Shown: positions 51,198 through 60,718, counted from the first letter of the stretch. The stretch is DNA of 64,000 nt from CAYJNO01 sp964371715 (GCA_964371715.1 CAYJNO010000005.1:1-64000); one strand, 5' to 3'. Notes: a model not told the origin generated them from the letters alone. Program-made: numbers and translations.

Positions 51198-52874
51198 ATG
51201 AAAACAACATTTAATTATGATCATTATTATTTATATAATGAACTAGTAGAAAATTTAAATCATTTTAATGACAAGTACCCTACTTTATTTAAGATGGAAT
51301 CAATATTGAAAATTGATGAAAAACATGATATATACGCGATAACACTAAGTGATAATAGTAAATCAGCAAGTGAAAAACCAGGGTTTTATATTGATGCTAA
51401 TACTCATGCTGGTGAAGTAACCGGATCAATGGCGGCAATGCATACTATCGACTACTTATTAACAAATTATGAAAGTGATGATAACATTAAAACGCTTTTT
51501 AAAAACTATGCAATATATGTAATTCCTAAAATTGCAGTAACTGGTTCTGAGAAATATTTAAATAGTGCTTATCATATGCGTTCAGTAGATCGTGACTATA
51601 ATACTAATCAAAAAGGGTTAAAGATGTTCGATGTTAATGAAGATGGAGTATTAACAATGATGCGCATTAAAAATCCATTAGGTGCTTGGAAGAAAAGCTT
51701 AAAACATCCACTATTAATGGAAAAAAGAATGCCAGATGAAATAGATGGTGAATTCTACAATGTTTATGCTGAAGGAATAAATGAAGATTACGATGGATTA
51801 AATATAGAAGTGTCAAAACCACTATGGGGCTTAGACTTTAATCGTAACTACCCTTTTGGATGGTTTAGTGAAGTTAGACAACCAGGGGCTGGCGTTTATC
51901 CTTTAAGTAATCCAGAAAATAAAGCTGTAGTCGATTTTGTGATTAATCATCCAAACATTGGTGGAGTATTATCACATCATACATCAGGTGGTGTTATTTT
52001 ATATCCGCCTGGCACAAAAGCGAGCAAAGCAGCAAGTAAAATGGATATGAACTTTTACCAAACAATTGGTAAAATGGCAACTGCTGAAATGGGTTATCCT
52101 GTTGTGAATATATTTGATAAATTTATGATAGATCAAGACAACTATTCTTCTGGAGCATTTGATGATTGGTGTTATCAAACCATGGGTATTTTAGCTTATA
52201 CTGTTGAACTATGGGATTTAATGGGTAAAACTAGTACACCAACTGATTGGGAAAATCTTAAAGATGAATCTATTGAAGTAAAGATAGAAAAATACTTCTC
52301 ACAAATTGAGTGGGCAAGTATACATGCAAAAGAAGATGTAAGAATATGGCAAGAATTTGATCACCCACAATTTGGAAAAGTAGAGATTGGTGGTATCAAT
52401 CATAAGTTTGTTCAACAAAATCCACCAACATCTTTTCTATTAGAAGAAGTAGAAAAAGCAACAAAATTTAGTTTGAGATTTATAAAAACATTACCATTGA
52501 TTACAATTGATAATGTTGAAGTTAAAAAGGTAAGTGATAATATTTATGAAGTAAGTAGTGTGATTACTAATAATGGATATCTGCCAACATTTATAAGTGA
52601 GGAAGCTAAAAATCTTAAAGTAAATAAACCTATTAAAATTGAATTATTAGGAGATTATGAAGCTTTAGATACAAGTACTAAAGAAATAAATGAGCTTGGT
52701 GGCTTTGGTACAATAAGTACAACAATTGGACTTTATGGAGGTATTACAACTAGTACATCTTTAAAGCAACAAGAAAAGCTGGTATGGTTAATTAAGGCCG
52801 ATGAAAACACTGAATTAACAATAAAGGTAAATAGTGAAAAAGCAGGCAATGTTACAATGGTGGTAATATTGTAG
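51198..52874 (+). CDS. M14-family zinc carboxypeptidase, cytoplasmic
   Basis: This 558-residue protein is an M14 metallocarboxypeptidase. Zinc ligands fit HAGE (in DANTHAGEVTG, about 74) and the later HHTSGG His; the substrate-binding DFNRNYP block is present, and Glu in YTVELWDL may be the catalytic Glu. The C-terminal ~130 residues form a separate beta-rich domain. No signal peptide is seen, so it should act inside the cell, on imported or internal peptides. It begins 11 nt after the transporter ATPase with AAGGAG, so it is under the same Arg-type T-boxes. A link to release of basic residues is an inference. Confidence 0.88.
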   Translation: MKTTFNYDHYYLYNELVENLNHFNDKYPTLFKMESILKIDEKHDIYAITLSDNSKSASEKPGFYIDANTHAGEVTGSMAAMHTIDYLLTNYESDDNIKTLFKNYAIYVIPKIAVTGSEKYLNSAYHMRSVDRDYNTNQKGLKMFDVNEDGVLTMMRIKNPLGAWKKSLKHPLLMEKRMPDEIDGEFYNVYAEGINEDYDGLNIEVSKPLWGLDFNRNYPFGWFSEVRQPGAGVYPLSNPENKAVVDFVINHPNIGGVLSHHTSGGVILYPPGTKASKAASKMDMNFYQTIGKMATAEMGYPVVNIFDKFMIDQDNYSSGAFDDWCYQTMGILAYTVELWDLMGKTSTPTDWENLKDESIEVKIEKYFSQIEWASIHAKEDVRIWQEFDHPQFGKVEIGGINHKFVQQNPPTSFLLEEVEKATKFSLRFIKTLPLITIDNVEVKKVSDNIYEVSSVITNNGYLPTFISEEAKNLKVNKPIKIELLGDYEALDTSTKEINELGGFGTISTTIGLYGGITTSTSLKQQEKLVWLIKADENTELTIKVNSEKAGNVTMVVIL

Positions 52875-52882
52875 AATAATGA

Positions 52883-52910
52883 TTGATTTGTCATAATAAT
52901 CTACTATAAT
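52883..52910 (+). promoter_or_regulatory. Likely promoter of the adenine deaminase gene
   Basis: TTGATT, a 16-nt spacer and TATAAT lie about 27-54 nt before the GTG start. No terminator was seen between this gene and the M14 gene, so partial read-through is possible. Confidence 0.5.
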
Positions 52911-52936
52911 AGAATTAATATATAGGAGGGGTTATT

Positions 52937-54736
52937 GTGGCAAATCATTTTTGTAAATATCCATTATGGGATGTAATGAAAGATTTAACAGATACAGCAA
53001 TGGGATATAGAGGTGCTGATTTAGTGATTAAAAACGCTAAACTGGTAAATGTATGTACCAAAGAAATAATTGAAAATACTGATGTAGCTATTACTTTAGG
53101 GCGTATTGCCCTTGTAGGTGATGCAACAAAATGTATTAAGGAAAACACTAAAATTATTGAAGCAAATGGTAAGTATTTAGCTCCAAGTTTTATTGATGCA
53201 CATATGCATATAGAATCATCGATGATCAAGGTAAGCGAATATGCTAAAGCTGCAATGAAGTGTGGAACTTCTGTAATCTATGCAGATCCGCATGAAATGG
53301 CGAATGTTTTAGGTTTTGAAGCAGTTAAATTAATGATTGAAGAATCAAGAACTGTTCCATTAAAAACGATGTTTACAATACCTTCGTGCGTACCTGCTGT
53401 TGAAGCTTTTGAGGATATTGGTTCCAAAAAAATAGTAGCAGAAGATATAAAAGAAGCGATGAAATGGCCAGAAGTAGTGGGGCTTGGAGAGATGATGAAT
53501 TTCCCGGGAATTATTTATGGTAATGAAGAAGTGCAAGCTATCGTTAAAGAAACACTAAAAGCAGATAAAATTCCAACAGGACATTTTTCAATCCCTAATA
53601 CAAGTAATGAATTAAATGCTTATATTGCAAGTGGTGTTAGAAACTGCCATGAATCAACAAGAGCGATCGATGCATTAAGTAAAATGCGTCTAGGAATGTA
53701 TGCTTTATTTAGAGAAGGTTCAGGATGGAAAGACCTAATTAACTTAGCTAAAGCTTTAACAGAAAATAAAGTTGATTCAAGATATGCTTGTTTAGTATCT
53801 GATGATACTCACCCTAACACTTTAATTAGTGAAGGGCATATGAACAGTATTCTAAAAAAGGCGGTAGAATATGGTATTGACCCAATAGAAGCTGTACAAA
53901 TGGTGACAATTAATCCTGCAACATGTTATCGCATAGAACATGAACTAGGAAGCATTGCGCCAAGTAAATGTGCTGATATAGTAATCCTTGAAGATTTAAA
54001 AGATTTTAAAGTTACAACTACAATTATTGATGGTGAAATAGTTTATGATAACGATGAAATTCAAGTGAAAATAAAAGATTATGAATACCCATCTTGGGTA
54101 AAAAATTCGATTCATCTTAAAGAAGAAATCACTAAAGATAGTTTTAAAATAACTGTTGATAAAACTGGTGAAGTTAATGTCCGTGTGATGGAAGTTTCTG
54201 GTGGGAAAGTTGATAATAAAGAATTAATAGTTAAGATGCCTATTGTTGATGGTGAACTTCTAGGTGATAGTGCAAATGATGTTTTAAAAGTAATGGTTTT
54301 TGAAAGACATCACAAAACTGGAAAAGTTGGTAAAGGATTTATCAAGGGCTTTAATATTAAAAATGGAGCAATGGCATCAACTGTTGCACATGATGCACAT
54401 AATTTAATGGTTATTGGTACTAATGATGAAGATATGGCTATTGCGGCAAATGCCTTAATAAACTCACAAGGTGGAATGGTTACTGTATCAAATGGTGAAA
54501 TAATTGGGCATGTAGAACTTGAAATTGCTGGGTTAATGTCAAATGAACCAATTGAAAAAGTGGCTCATAAAGTTGAAATACTTGAAAGGTCTTGGGAAAA
54601 ACTTGGGTGTGATATGCCATCACCATTTATGACGATGGCAATAGTATCTTTAGCTTGTATTCCAGACTTAAGGTTAACAAATCGAGGTTTAGTTGATTGT
54701 AACAAATTTGAATTAGTAAACTTAATTGTTGAATAG
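52937..54736 (+). CDS. ade: Adenine deaminase
   Basis: This 599-residue amidohydrolase turns adenine into hypoxanthine and ammonia for purine salvage. It shows the N-terminal beta part DLVIKNAKLVNVCTKEI, metal motif DAHMHIESS near 87-95, GTSVIYADPHEMANVLG, VGLGEMMNFPG and the CLVSDDTHPNTL metal Asp. The C-terminal ADE domain (about 420-599) is complete. It starts at GTG with a GGAGGGG Shine-Dalgarno. MTA made by spermidine synthase can yield adenine, so this enzyme could feed that salvage, though no MTA nucleosidase is in view. Confidence 0.95.
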   Translation: MANHFCKYPLWDVMKDLTDTAMGYRGADLVIKNAKLVNVCTKEIIENTDVAITLGRIALVGDATKCIKENTKIIEANGKYLAPSFIDAHMHIESSMIKVSEYAKAAMKCGTSVIYADPHEMANVLGFEAVKLMIEESRTVPLKTMFTIPSCVPAVEAFEDIGSKKIVAEDIKEAMKWPEVVGLGEMMNFPGIIYGNEEVQAIVKETLKADKIPTGHFSIPNTSNELNAYIASGVRNCHESTRAIDALSKMRLGMYALFREGSGWKDLINLAKALTENKVDSRYACLVSDDTHPNTLISEGHMNSILKKAVEYGIDPIEAVQMVTINPATCYRIEHELGSIAPSKCADIVILEDLKDFKVTTTIIDGEIVYDNDEIQVKIKDYEYPSWVKNSIHLKEEITKDSFKITVDKTGEVNVRVMEVSGGKVDNKELIVKMPIVDGELLGDSANDVLKVMVFERHHKTGKVGKGFIKGFNIKNGAMASTVAHDAHNLMVIGTNDEDMAIAANALINSQGGMVTVSNGEIIGHVELEIAGLMSNEPIEKVAHKVEILERSWEKLGCDMPSPFMTMAIVSLACIPDLRLTNRGLVDCNKFELVNLIVE

Positions 54737-54737
54737 A

Positions 54738-54774
54738 AAAAACTGTAATGAATAAAATGTTCATTACAGTTTTT
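54738..54774. terminator. Two-way terminator after adenine deaminase
   Basis: A 15-bp perfect stem (54738-54752 with 54760-54774, 7-nt loop) with A and T runs at the ends, between converging genes. Confidence 0.92.
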
Positions 54775-55537
54775 ATATACTCATAACAAAGTTATATATT
54801 GCTAAAGCGATAATTACAATTAAAGAAAACAAATAAATTTTTTCTAATTGTTCATCGTTCGCTTTGGTTGTGATTCTAGCTCCGATTAAACCACCGATAA
54901 TTGAGAATAAACAAATATATGGAATAAGCGATAAATCATATGGTTGAAAACCATTGCTAATATATGTTTCAAATAGCTTTGCAGCCTGTGAAAAGAATAT
55001 AGTAGCTAATGAATAGATTGTGGCCTCTTTCATTTCAAAAGAGAAAAGAATACTATAAACAATAATATTTAAAGGACCACCGCCAATTCCTAACATTACA
55101 GAAATAAAGCCTAAAGTTAAACCGATAATAATTATAAATAAATTATTGTTAATCTTATATCTTTTTATTTTATGTAAGTTGATTGTTAGTAACAAAATAA
55201 TTGTAATAATAGTTGCAAGACCTAATGCTTGAAAAGATTTTAAAAAATTGGTGTCAATTTTGCCAATAAACATATTAGCTAATATTCCGCCTACAGTCGA
55301 GCCTAAAGCAATCGGAATAATAATGTTAAATTTTAATGGTGTTTTATTTAATATAGTTTTACTTATTGAGACTGTAGACATTGTTAAAACACTAAATGCT
55401 GAATATAGACTAACTGTACTGGCATTATGTAAATTTAATATATCTAACATCGGTTTAACTATAATACCGCTACCAACTCCACAAGCAGTTCCGATGATTG
55501 AAGCAACTAAAGTGATTAAACAGTAAAGAAATATCAT
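54773..55537 (-). CDS. TauE/SafE-family membrane transporter
   Basis: This 254-residue protein has about eight membrane segments in two repeats. The paired glycine-rich motifs of the family are seen as GTACGVGSGIIVKPML near 16-31 and VMLGIGGGPLNIIVYSI near 146-162. TauE/SafE proteins are thought to move sulfonates, sulfite or other organic anions. Substrate unknown. Its ATG directly follows the stop of the amidohydrolase gene (TAGATG), so the two are co-translated and may act on related compounds. Confidence 0.88.
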   Translation of the reverse strand: MIFLYCLITLVASIIGTACGVGSGIIVKPMLDILNLHNASTVSLYSAFSVLTMSTVSISKTILNKTPLKFNIIIPIALGSTVGGILANMFIGKIDTNFLKSFQALGLATIITIILLLTINLHKIKRYKINNNLFIIIIGLTLGFISVMLGIGGGPLNIIVYSILFSFEMKEATIYSLATIFFSQAAKLFETYISNGFQPYDLSLIPYICLFSIIGGLIGARITTKANDEQLEKIYLFSLIVIIALAIYNFVMSI

Positions 55538-56689
55538 CTATAGTTTATTAGATGTAATATTCCCGTCAGTAATTGTACATAATACACTTGTTAAATTATC
55601 TAAAATATTTCCATCACAAATAATAATATCTGCATCCTTACCTACTTTAATAGAACCAATACGATGATCTTGTTTAAGTATTTTTGCTGCATTAATTGTG
55701 ATTGATTTTAATGCTTCAATCTCTGGTAAACCGGCACGATGTGCTAATCCTGCACATAATGGTAAATATTCAATTGGTACAACTGGCGCATCAGTCGTAA
55801 TGGCGAATAATACCCCAGCTTTATATAGTTCATTTGGAGTTTTGAATGTTCTATTTTTTAATTCAAATTTAGTTTTATGAGTTAATGTTGGTCCAACAAC
55901 TGCTGAGAAATTACTTTCTTTAATTTCTTCGGCGATTAAATGTCCATCAGTACAATGTTCTAGTGTTACATCAACATTGAATTCTTTCGCAATGCGTAAA
56001 ATAGTTTGAATATCATCAGCACGATGTGCATGAGATTTTAAAGGGACTTCCCTTTTTAATACAGGAATCATTGCTTCGTTTTTCATATTGAATTTTGGTG
56101 CTTTTGAAACATCATCTTTTGCTAATTCTTTTTGTACTAAGTATTCTTGCGCTTCAAACAATGCTTGACGCATTAAAGCTGCTGTACCCATTCTAGTTTT
56201 GATTTTAGAATCTTGATATACTCTTTTTGGATTTTCTCCATAAGCACATTTCATAGCATTATATGGGTCGATTGTTACTTTATCTAATGATGTACCATAA
56301 GTTTTATAGATACATGTTTGTCCACCTATAACATTCGCGCTACCTGGTGTACAACAAGTAGTTGTGATTCCATTTTCATTAGCGATTCTTACAGTTTCAT
56401 CAAAAATATTGATGCCATCAATAGCTCTTACATGTGGAGTTATTGGATCGGTCATTTCATTAGTATCATTGCCTTCAAAACCTATTGAAGATTCTGAAAT
56501 TCCTAAGTGTGAATGAGCCTCAATAATTCCTGGATAAACAATTTTATCTGTTGCATCTATAACTTCATAATCACCTGTTATAGAACTATTAACTTCTTTA
56601 ATTAAACCATCATCTCCTACTAGAATATCTAAGATTTCAGGTTCATCTTTTTCCATTGTGTAAACTAAACCGTTTTTTATTAATATCAT
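55538..56689 (-). CDS. Amidohydrolase, imidazolonepropionase-like
   Basis: This 383-residue metal-dependent hydrolase has the amidohydrolase fold. Metal ligands fit His59 and His61 (IEAHSHLG), His in KSHAHRADD near 220 and EHCTDGH near 245, and Asp in TTDAPVVP near 305. It starts with the typical small beta domain (MILIKNGLVYTMEKDEPEILDILVGDDG). Members act on imidazolones, prolidase-type dipeptides and other cyclic amides; the substrate here is unknown. It is paired with the TauE/SafE gene and diverges from gdhA. The TTCTCC on the plus strand gives a GGAGAA Shine-Dalgarno. Confidence 0.87.
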   Translation of the reverse strand: MILIKNGLVYTMEKDEPEILDILVGDDGLIKEVNSSITGDYEVIDATDKIVYPGIIEAHSHLGISESSIGFEGNDTNEMTDPITPHVRAIDGINIFDETVRIANENGITTTCCTPGSANVIGGQTCIYKTYGTSLDKVTIDPYNAMKCAYGENPKRVYQDSKIKTRMGTAALMRQALFEAQEYLVQKELAKDDVSKAPKFNMKNEAMIPVLKREVPLKSHAHRADDIQTILRIAKEFNVDVTLEHCTDGHLIAEEIKESNFSAVVGPTLTHKTKFELKNRTFKTPNELYKAGVLFAITTDAPVVPIEYLPLCAGLAHRAGLPEIEALKSITINAAKILKQDHRIGSIKVGKDADIIICDGNILDNLTSVLCTITDGNITSNKL

Positions 56690-56763
56690 ATTATTTCTCC
56701 TCTAAAATAATATTAGCACTTATAAATGTAATAGACAACAAAGTGATGTAAAAAATAGCACAA

Positions 56764-56787
56764 ATCTATGAAAATATTTTCAAAGAT
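56764..56787. promoter_or_regulatory. Palindrome upstream of gdhA
   Basis: ATCTATGAAAAT and ATTTTCAAAGAT form a 24-bp palindrome with one mismatch, about 35 bp before the gdhA start and in the gap shared with the divergent amidohydrolase gene. The core TGAAA-N4-TTTCA matches that at 48340-48363. Possible operator (inference). Confidence 0.4.
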
Positions 56788-56819
56788 ATGTTAATATTAA
56801 ATAAATGGAGGTTAGATAA

Positions 56820-58157
56820 ATGAATTATAGTGATAAAGTATTAAAAGAGTTAAAAGAAAAAGATGAACATCAAATTGAGTTTATTCAAGCTGTTGAAGAA
56901 GTATTAAAAGCTACAAATATTATTTTTGAAAAACATCCAGAATATGAAAATATGGCAATTTTAGAACGTTTAGTTGAGCCGGAAAGAATAATTAAATTTA
57001 AAGTTTCATGGATAGATGATAATAATAAAGTTAGAGTAAATAGAGGATATCGTGTTCAATATAATGGGGTATTAGGACCGTATAAAGGTGGATTACGTTT
57101 TCATCCAAGTGTTAATGAAAGTGTTATTAAGTTTTTAGGTTTTGAACAAGTGTTTAAAAATGCTTTAACAACTTTGCCACTTGGTGGTGGTAAAGGTGGT
57201 AGTGACTTTAATCCTAAAGATAAAAGCAACAATGAAATCTTAAGATTTTGCCAAGCTTTTATGCTTGAATTATCAAAGCATATTGGGGCAAACATTGATG
57301 TTCCAGCTGGAGATATGGGGGTAGGAGCTTTAGAAATTGGATATTTATATGGGTACTATCGTCGTTTAAAAAATTTAAGCGAACAAGGAGTTATAACTGG
57401 TAAAGGTGTTGGTTATGGCGGTTCATTAGTTAGAAAAGAAGCTACAGGATATGGTCTATTATACTTCTTTGATGAAATGATGAAAAAACATCAAATTAAA
57501 TATAATAATGAAGAATGCATTATTTCTGGCAGTGGTAATGTAGCGATATACGCTGCTTATAAAGCTAAAGAGTTAGGTCTAAAAGTAATTGGAATGTCAG
57601 ATTCTAAGGGATATATAATTGATAAAGAATTAGATTTAGATAAAATTAAAGAATTAAAAGAAATCAGAAAAATGTCTCTAGAAGAATATGTAAAGGAAAC
57701 AAATAGTGGTCAATATTTTACAGGATCAATATATAATCATGAGTTAAAAGTGAAATATGTGTTCCCGTGTGGAACACAAAATGAAATTAATAAAGAACAA
57801 GCTCAAAATCTTATAAATAATGGCTTAGTTGCTTTAAGTGAAGGAGCGAACATGCCATGTAGTAATGATGCGATTAACTTGTTTGTGGAGAATAAAATTC
57901 TATTTGCTCCTGCAAAAGCAGCAAATGCTGGTGGTGTTGCGACATCTGGTCTTGAAATGTCACAGAATAGTATAAGAATGAATTGGACATTTGAAGAAGT
58001 AGATAATCACTTAAAAAATATTATGAAAGCAATATTTAAACAATGTGAAAATGCAATCAATGAATATGACTTACCTAATCATGATTATGTAAGTGGAGCA
58101 AATATTGCGGGTATGAGCAAAGTTATTAACGCGATGATTTCCCAAGGTGAATATTAA
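56820..58157 (+). CDS. gdhA: Glutamate dehydrogenase (hexameric, probably NADP-type)
   Basis: This 445-residue enzyme interconverts 2-oxoglutarate plus ammonia and glutamate. Key residues are Lys89 in GPYKGGLRFH, Lys113 and catalytic Lys125 in LPLGGGKGGSDFNP. The Rossmann part carries SGSGNVAIYAAYKAKELG. Length and the GAL-type motif NIDVPAGDMGVGALEIGYL match the small hexameric group, most of which use NADPH for assimilation. It has a GGAGG Shine-Dalgarno and ends at a terminator. Confidence 0.95.
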   Translation: MNYSDKVLKELKEKDEHQIEFIQAVEEVLKATNIIFEKHPEYENMAILERLVEPERIIKFKVSWIDDNNKVRVNRGYRVQYNGVLGPYKGGLRFHPSVNESVIKFLGFEQVFKNALTTLPLGGGKGGSDFNPKDKSNNEILRFCQAFMLELSKHIGANIDVPAGDMGVGALEIGYLYGYYRRLKNLSEQGVITGKGVGYGGSLVRKEATGYGLLYFFDEMMKKHQIKYNNEECIISGSGNVAIYAAYKAKELGLKVIGMSDSKGYIIDKELDLDKIKELKEIRKMSLEEYVKETNSGQYFTGSIYNHELKVKYVFPCGTQNEINKEQAQNLINNGLVALSEGANMPCSNDAINLFVENKILFAPAKAANAGGVATSGLEMSQNSIRMNWTFEEVDNHLKNIMKAIFKQCENAINEYDLPNHDYVSGANIAGMSKVINAMISQGEY

Positions 58158-58180
58158 AGAATAAAGAAAATACTATCTAG

Positions 58181-58216
58181 AAAACCAAGTAGTTTAAACT
58201 TCTACTTGGTTTTTAA
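58181..58216 (+). terminator. Terminator after gdhA
   Basis: A 12-bp stem AAAACCAAGTAG with its complement, 9-nt loop, followed by Ts. Confidence 0.9.
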
Positions 58217-58283
58217 ATTTTTATAATTTATTAAAATATGTTAGGATATATAAAGGAAATCAAAGATTAGAAAAGAGGATTTA

Positions 58284-59459
58284 ATGTCAAATTATGATGT
58301 AAGTGTAGAAGTTAATTTAGATAATATTGCTGAAAATACAAAAGTTCTTTTAAATAATTATCCAGAGTATAAATATTATATTGGTGTTGTTAAAGGTTAT
58401 GGGTATGGACATGGGTTATATGTGGCTAAAACCATGATTGAAAACGGTATAAATTACTTAGCAATTTCAACTATTGATGAGGCTATAAAACTAAGAGAAT
58501 ATGAGATAAAAACACCTATTTTATGTTTAGAGCCAATTAATTTAAAACATATTGATGAAATAGTAAAGTATGATATTACACTAACTGTTGCAAGCTTAGA
58601 ATATGCAAAAGAGTTAGCGTTATTGAAGAAAGAAGTAAAAGTACATTTTAAATTAGATTGTTTAATGCAAAGATTAGGCTTTAATGATATCAACAAATTA
58701 AAAGAAGCTATAGGTTGTTTAAAGAATATAGTAGAAATAGAAGGTCTATATTCACATATGGCAAGTGTTGGCTTTTATGATGATAGTTATGATAAACAAA
58801 TAGCAAAGTTTAACGAATTTATTGAGCAATTAGATTTAAATAAGTTTAAAATTATTCACTTAGATCGCTCTTTAACAATGATGACACATCCAAAACATGA
58901 AAAAGCTAATGGAGTGAGAGCTGGTATCTTCTTATATGGGTATAATCAAATGCCGATCTTCCCTACTGGGTTTAGAAAAAAAATTGGGGAAATAAAAAGA
59001 AAAATAAATAAAGTGAACTTTTCACCAGTTATAAGAAGTGTAAATTATCAGTTAAAACCGGCCTATAGATTAAAAGCAAAAATATTACAAATAAATACAA
59101 TTAAAGCTAATTCTAAAGTTGGTTATGGAGGTAGTTTTATACCTCAAAGTGATATGAAAATAGCTATTGTTGCAATTGGGTATGCAGATGGATTAATGTT
59201 GAATAAACACTTTGAAGTGATAATAAATAATCGCCCATATAAATTGGTGGGAAATATTGATATGAAAATGTGTACTGTAGTCATTGATGATAATGTAAGT
59301 ATTGATGATGAAGTATATATCATTAATAATAATGCACAAACATTAGGAAGACAAATGGGAGTCACAACTTATAAAGTTTTATGTAATACATCATTACAAA
59401 TACCAAGAATATATTATAGTAATGATGAAATTGAATATGTCGAGGAAAAAAATATATGA
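58284..59459 (+). CDS. PLP-dependent amino-acid racemase, alanine-racemase fold
   Basis: This 391-residue protein has the alanine racemase fold. PLP lysine is Lys37 in VVKGYGYGHG (usually VKADAYGHG), substrate Arg is Arg130 in CLMQRLGF, and the opposite-face base is Tyr281 in VGYGGSF. Some conserved positions differ: the usual MDM near the active site reads MKM (Lys328), and a ~25-residue stretch (about 221-258) is added after the GIFLYGY motif. It could be a standard alanine racemase or one for another amino acid. Its stop overlaps the ATP-grasp gene as ATGA, so the two likely act in series. Confidence 0.85.
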   Translation: MSNYDVSVEVNLDNIAENTKVLLNNYPEYKYYIGVVKGYGYGHGLYVAKTMIENGINYLAISTIDEAIKLREYEIKTPILCLEPINLKHIDEIVKYDITLTVASLEYAKELALLKKEVKVHFKLDCLMQRLGFNDINKLKEAIGCLKNIVEIEGLYSHMASVGFYDDSYDKQIAKFNEFIEQLDLNKFKIIHLDRSLTMMTHPKHEKANGVRAGIFLYGYNQMPIFPTGFRKKIGEIKRKINKVNFSPVIRSVNYQLKPAYRLKAKILQINTIKANSKVGYGGSFIPQSDMKIAIVAIGYADGLMLNKHFEVIINNRPYKLVGNIDMKMCTVVIDDNVSIDDEVYIINNNAQTLGRQMGVTTYKVLCNTSLQIPRIYYSNDEIEYVEEKNI

Positions 59460-60673
59460 ATTTTGAAGTAGTAATTATTGGTTCAGATATCAACGCCTAT
59501 TATATGGCGAGATCAACGTATGAAGCCTATAATAAAAAAGCTTATTTATTAGCAAAAGAGCCAATGAATTTCACAAAATTAAGTAATATCTTAAACATTG
59601 AATATATTGGTGATTTATGGAATCAAGAAATTTTCTTAAAAGCTTTATTAGATTTTAAGGAACGCTTTAAAGATCGTAAATTGTTATTAATAGGATCAAA
59701 TGATTTTTATGTACGCTTAATAAATGAAAATGCAGAAGTATTAAAGCAGTATTACACTTTTCATCAGATAAGTCTTGAACTATTAGATTCTTTTTTAATA
59801 AAAGATAAGTTTTATGAGAAGTTCAATAATAAAGGAATTGATATTCCGAAAACTTATATTTATCAAGCGAATGAAGACTTTGATAACAATAAAATAAAAG
59901 GATTTATATGGCCATTGATATTAAAGCCAGGAAATGGTGTAACATATTATCATCATCACTTTGAAAATCAAGCAAAGGTGTATAAGTTGCAAAATTTAGA
60001 AGAATTAATGAGTGTAATTAAAACAATAGAAGCTTCAGGTTATAATGATAAATTAATAATCCAAGAATTTATACCTGGTGATGATACACGTTTATTTGAC
60101 TGTATCTTCTATGTTGATAAAAACCATCGTGCAACACTTGCGACATTTGCACAAATAGCTTTACAAGAACATACGTCTACAGGTGTTGGTAATTTAACCG
60201 TATTAGTTAATGGATATAATGAATTTGGTAGTAGTGAAGAAGTTATCGCAAGATTAAAAAAATTCATTGAACAAAGCGGTTATACAGGGTTTTGTGAGTT
60301 TGATTTAAAGTATGATGAAAGAGATAAAACATTTAAAGTGTTCGAAATTAATCCAAGACAAGCACGAAGTAGTTATTACTTAACGGCTTTAAATCACAAT
60401 CTAATTAAATACTTAGTAGATGATTTAATATTATATAAAGAAGATGAATTTAAGGTTTTAACAGAAGAAATAGTATTAAGTTTTGTGCCAAAAAAAGTTA
60501 TCGAAGAACATGTGCATAACGATAAATTGAAAAATAAAATATTTAACTTAATAAAAGAAAAGAAATCTTGTGATCCATTAGATTGTAAATTGGAAAAACA
60601 TTTTTTGCGAAGTGTCTGGTTACAAATCAGAAAAAGAAATTATATAAAAAAATATCGTGAATATAATTGGTAA
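59456..60673 (+). CDS. ATP-grasp carboxylate-amine ligase
   Basis: This 405-residue protein is an ATP-grasp enzyme. The start EVVIIGSDINAYYMARSTYEAYNKK is a Rossmann-like pre-ATP-grasp part, and PLILKPGNGVTYYHH near 152-166 and IIQEFIPGDDTRLFD near 199-213 are nucleotide-binding. VFEINPRQARSS near 297-308 holds the Mg ligands. It resembles the carboxylate-amine ligase group that includes D-aspartate ligase of Enterococcus faecium, which adds D-Asp to peptidoglycan precursors. Linked to a racemase, a D-amino-acid ligation role is plausible, but neither amino acid nor acceptor can be named from sequence. Confidence 0.82.
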   Translation: MNFEVVIIGSDINAYYMARSTYEAYNKKAYLLAKEPMNFTKLSNILNIEYIGDLWNQEIFLKALLDFKERFKDRKLLLIGSNDFYVRLINENAEVLKQYYTFHQISLELLDSFLIKDKFYEKFNNKGIDIPKTYIYQANEDFDNNKIKGFIWPLILKPGNGVTYYHHHFENQAKVYKLQNLEELMSVIKTIEASGYNDKLIIQEFIPGDDTRLFDCIFYVDKNHRATLATFAQIALQEHTSTGVGNLTVLVNGYNEFGSSEEVIARLKKFIEQSGYTGFCEFDLKYDERDKTFKVFEINPRQARSSYYLTALNHNLIKYLVDDLILYKEDEFKVLTEEIVLSFVPKKVIEEHVHNDKLKNKIFNLIKEKKSCDPLDCKLEKHFLRSVWLQIRKRNYIKKYREYNW

Positions 60674-60697
60674 GACATACTTTGTATGTCTTTTTTT
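60673..60697 (+). terminator. Terminator overlapping the ATP-grasp stop codon
   Basis: An 8-bp stem AGACATAC/GTATGTCT with a 3-nt loop and seven Ts begins at the last base of the stop codon. Confidence 0.9.
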
Positions 60698-60718
60698 AAT
60701 GATAAAAACTTTTATAAA

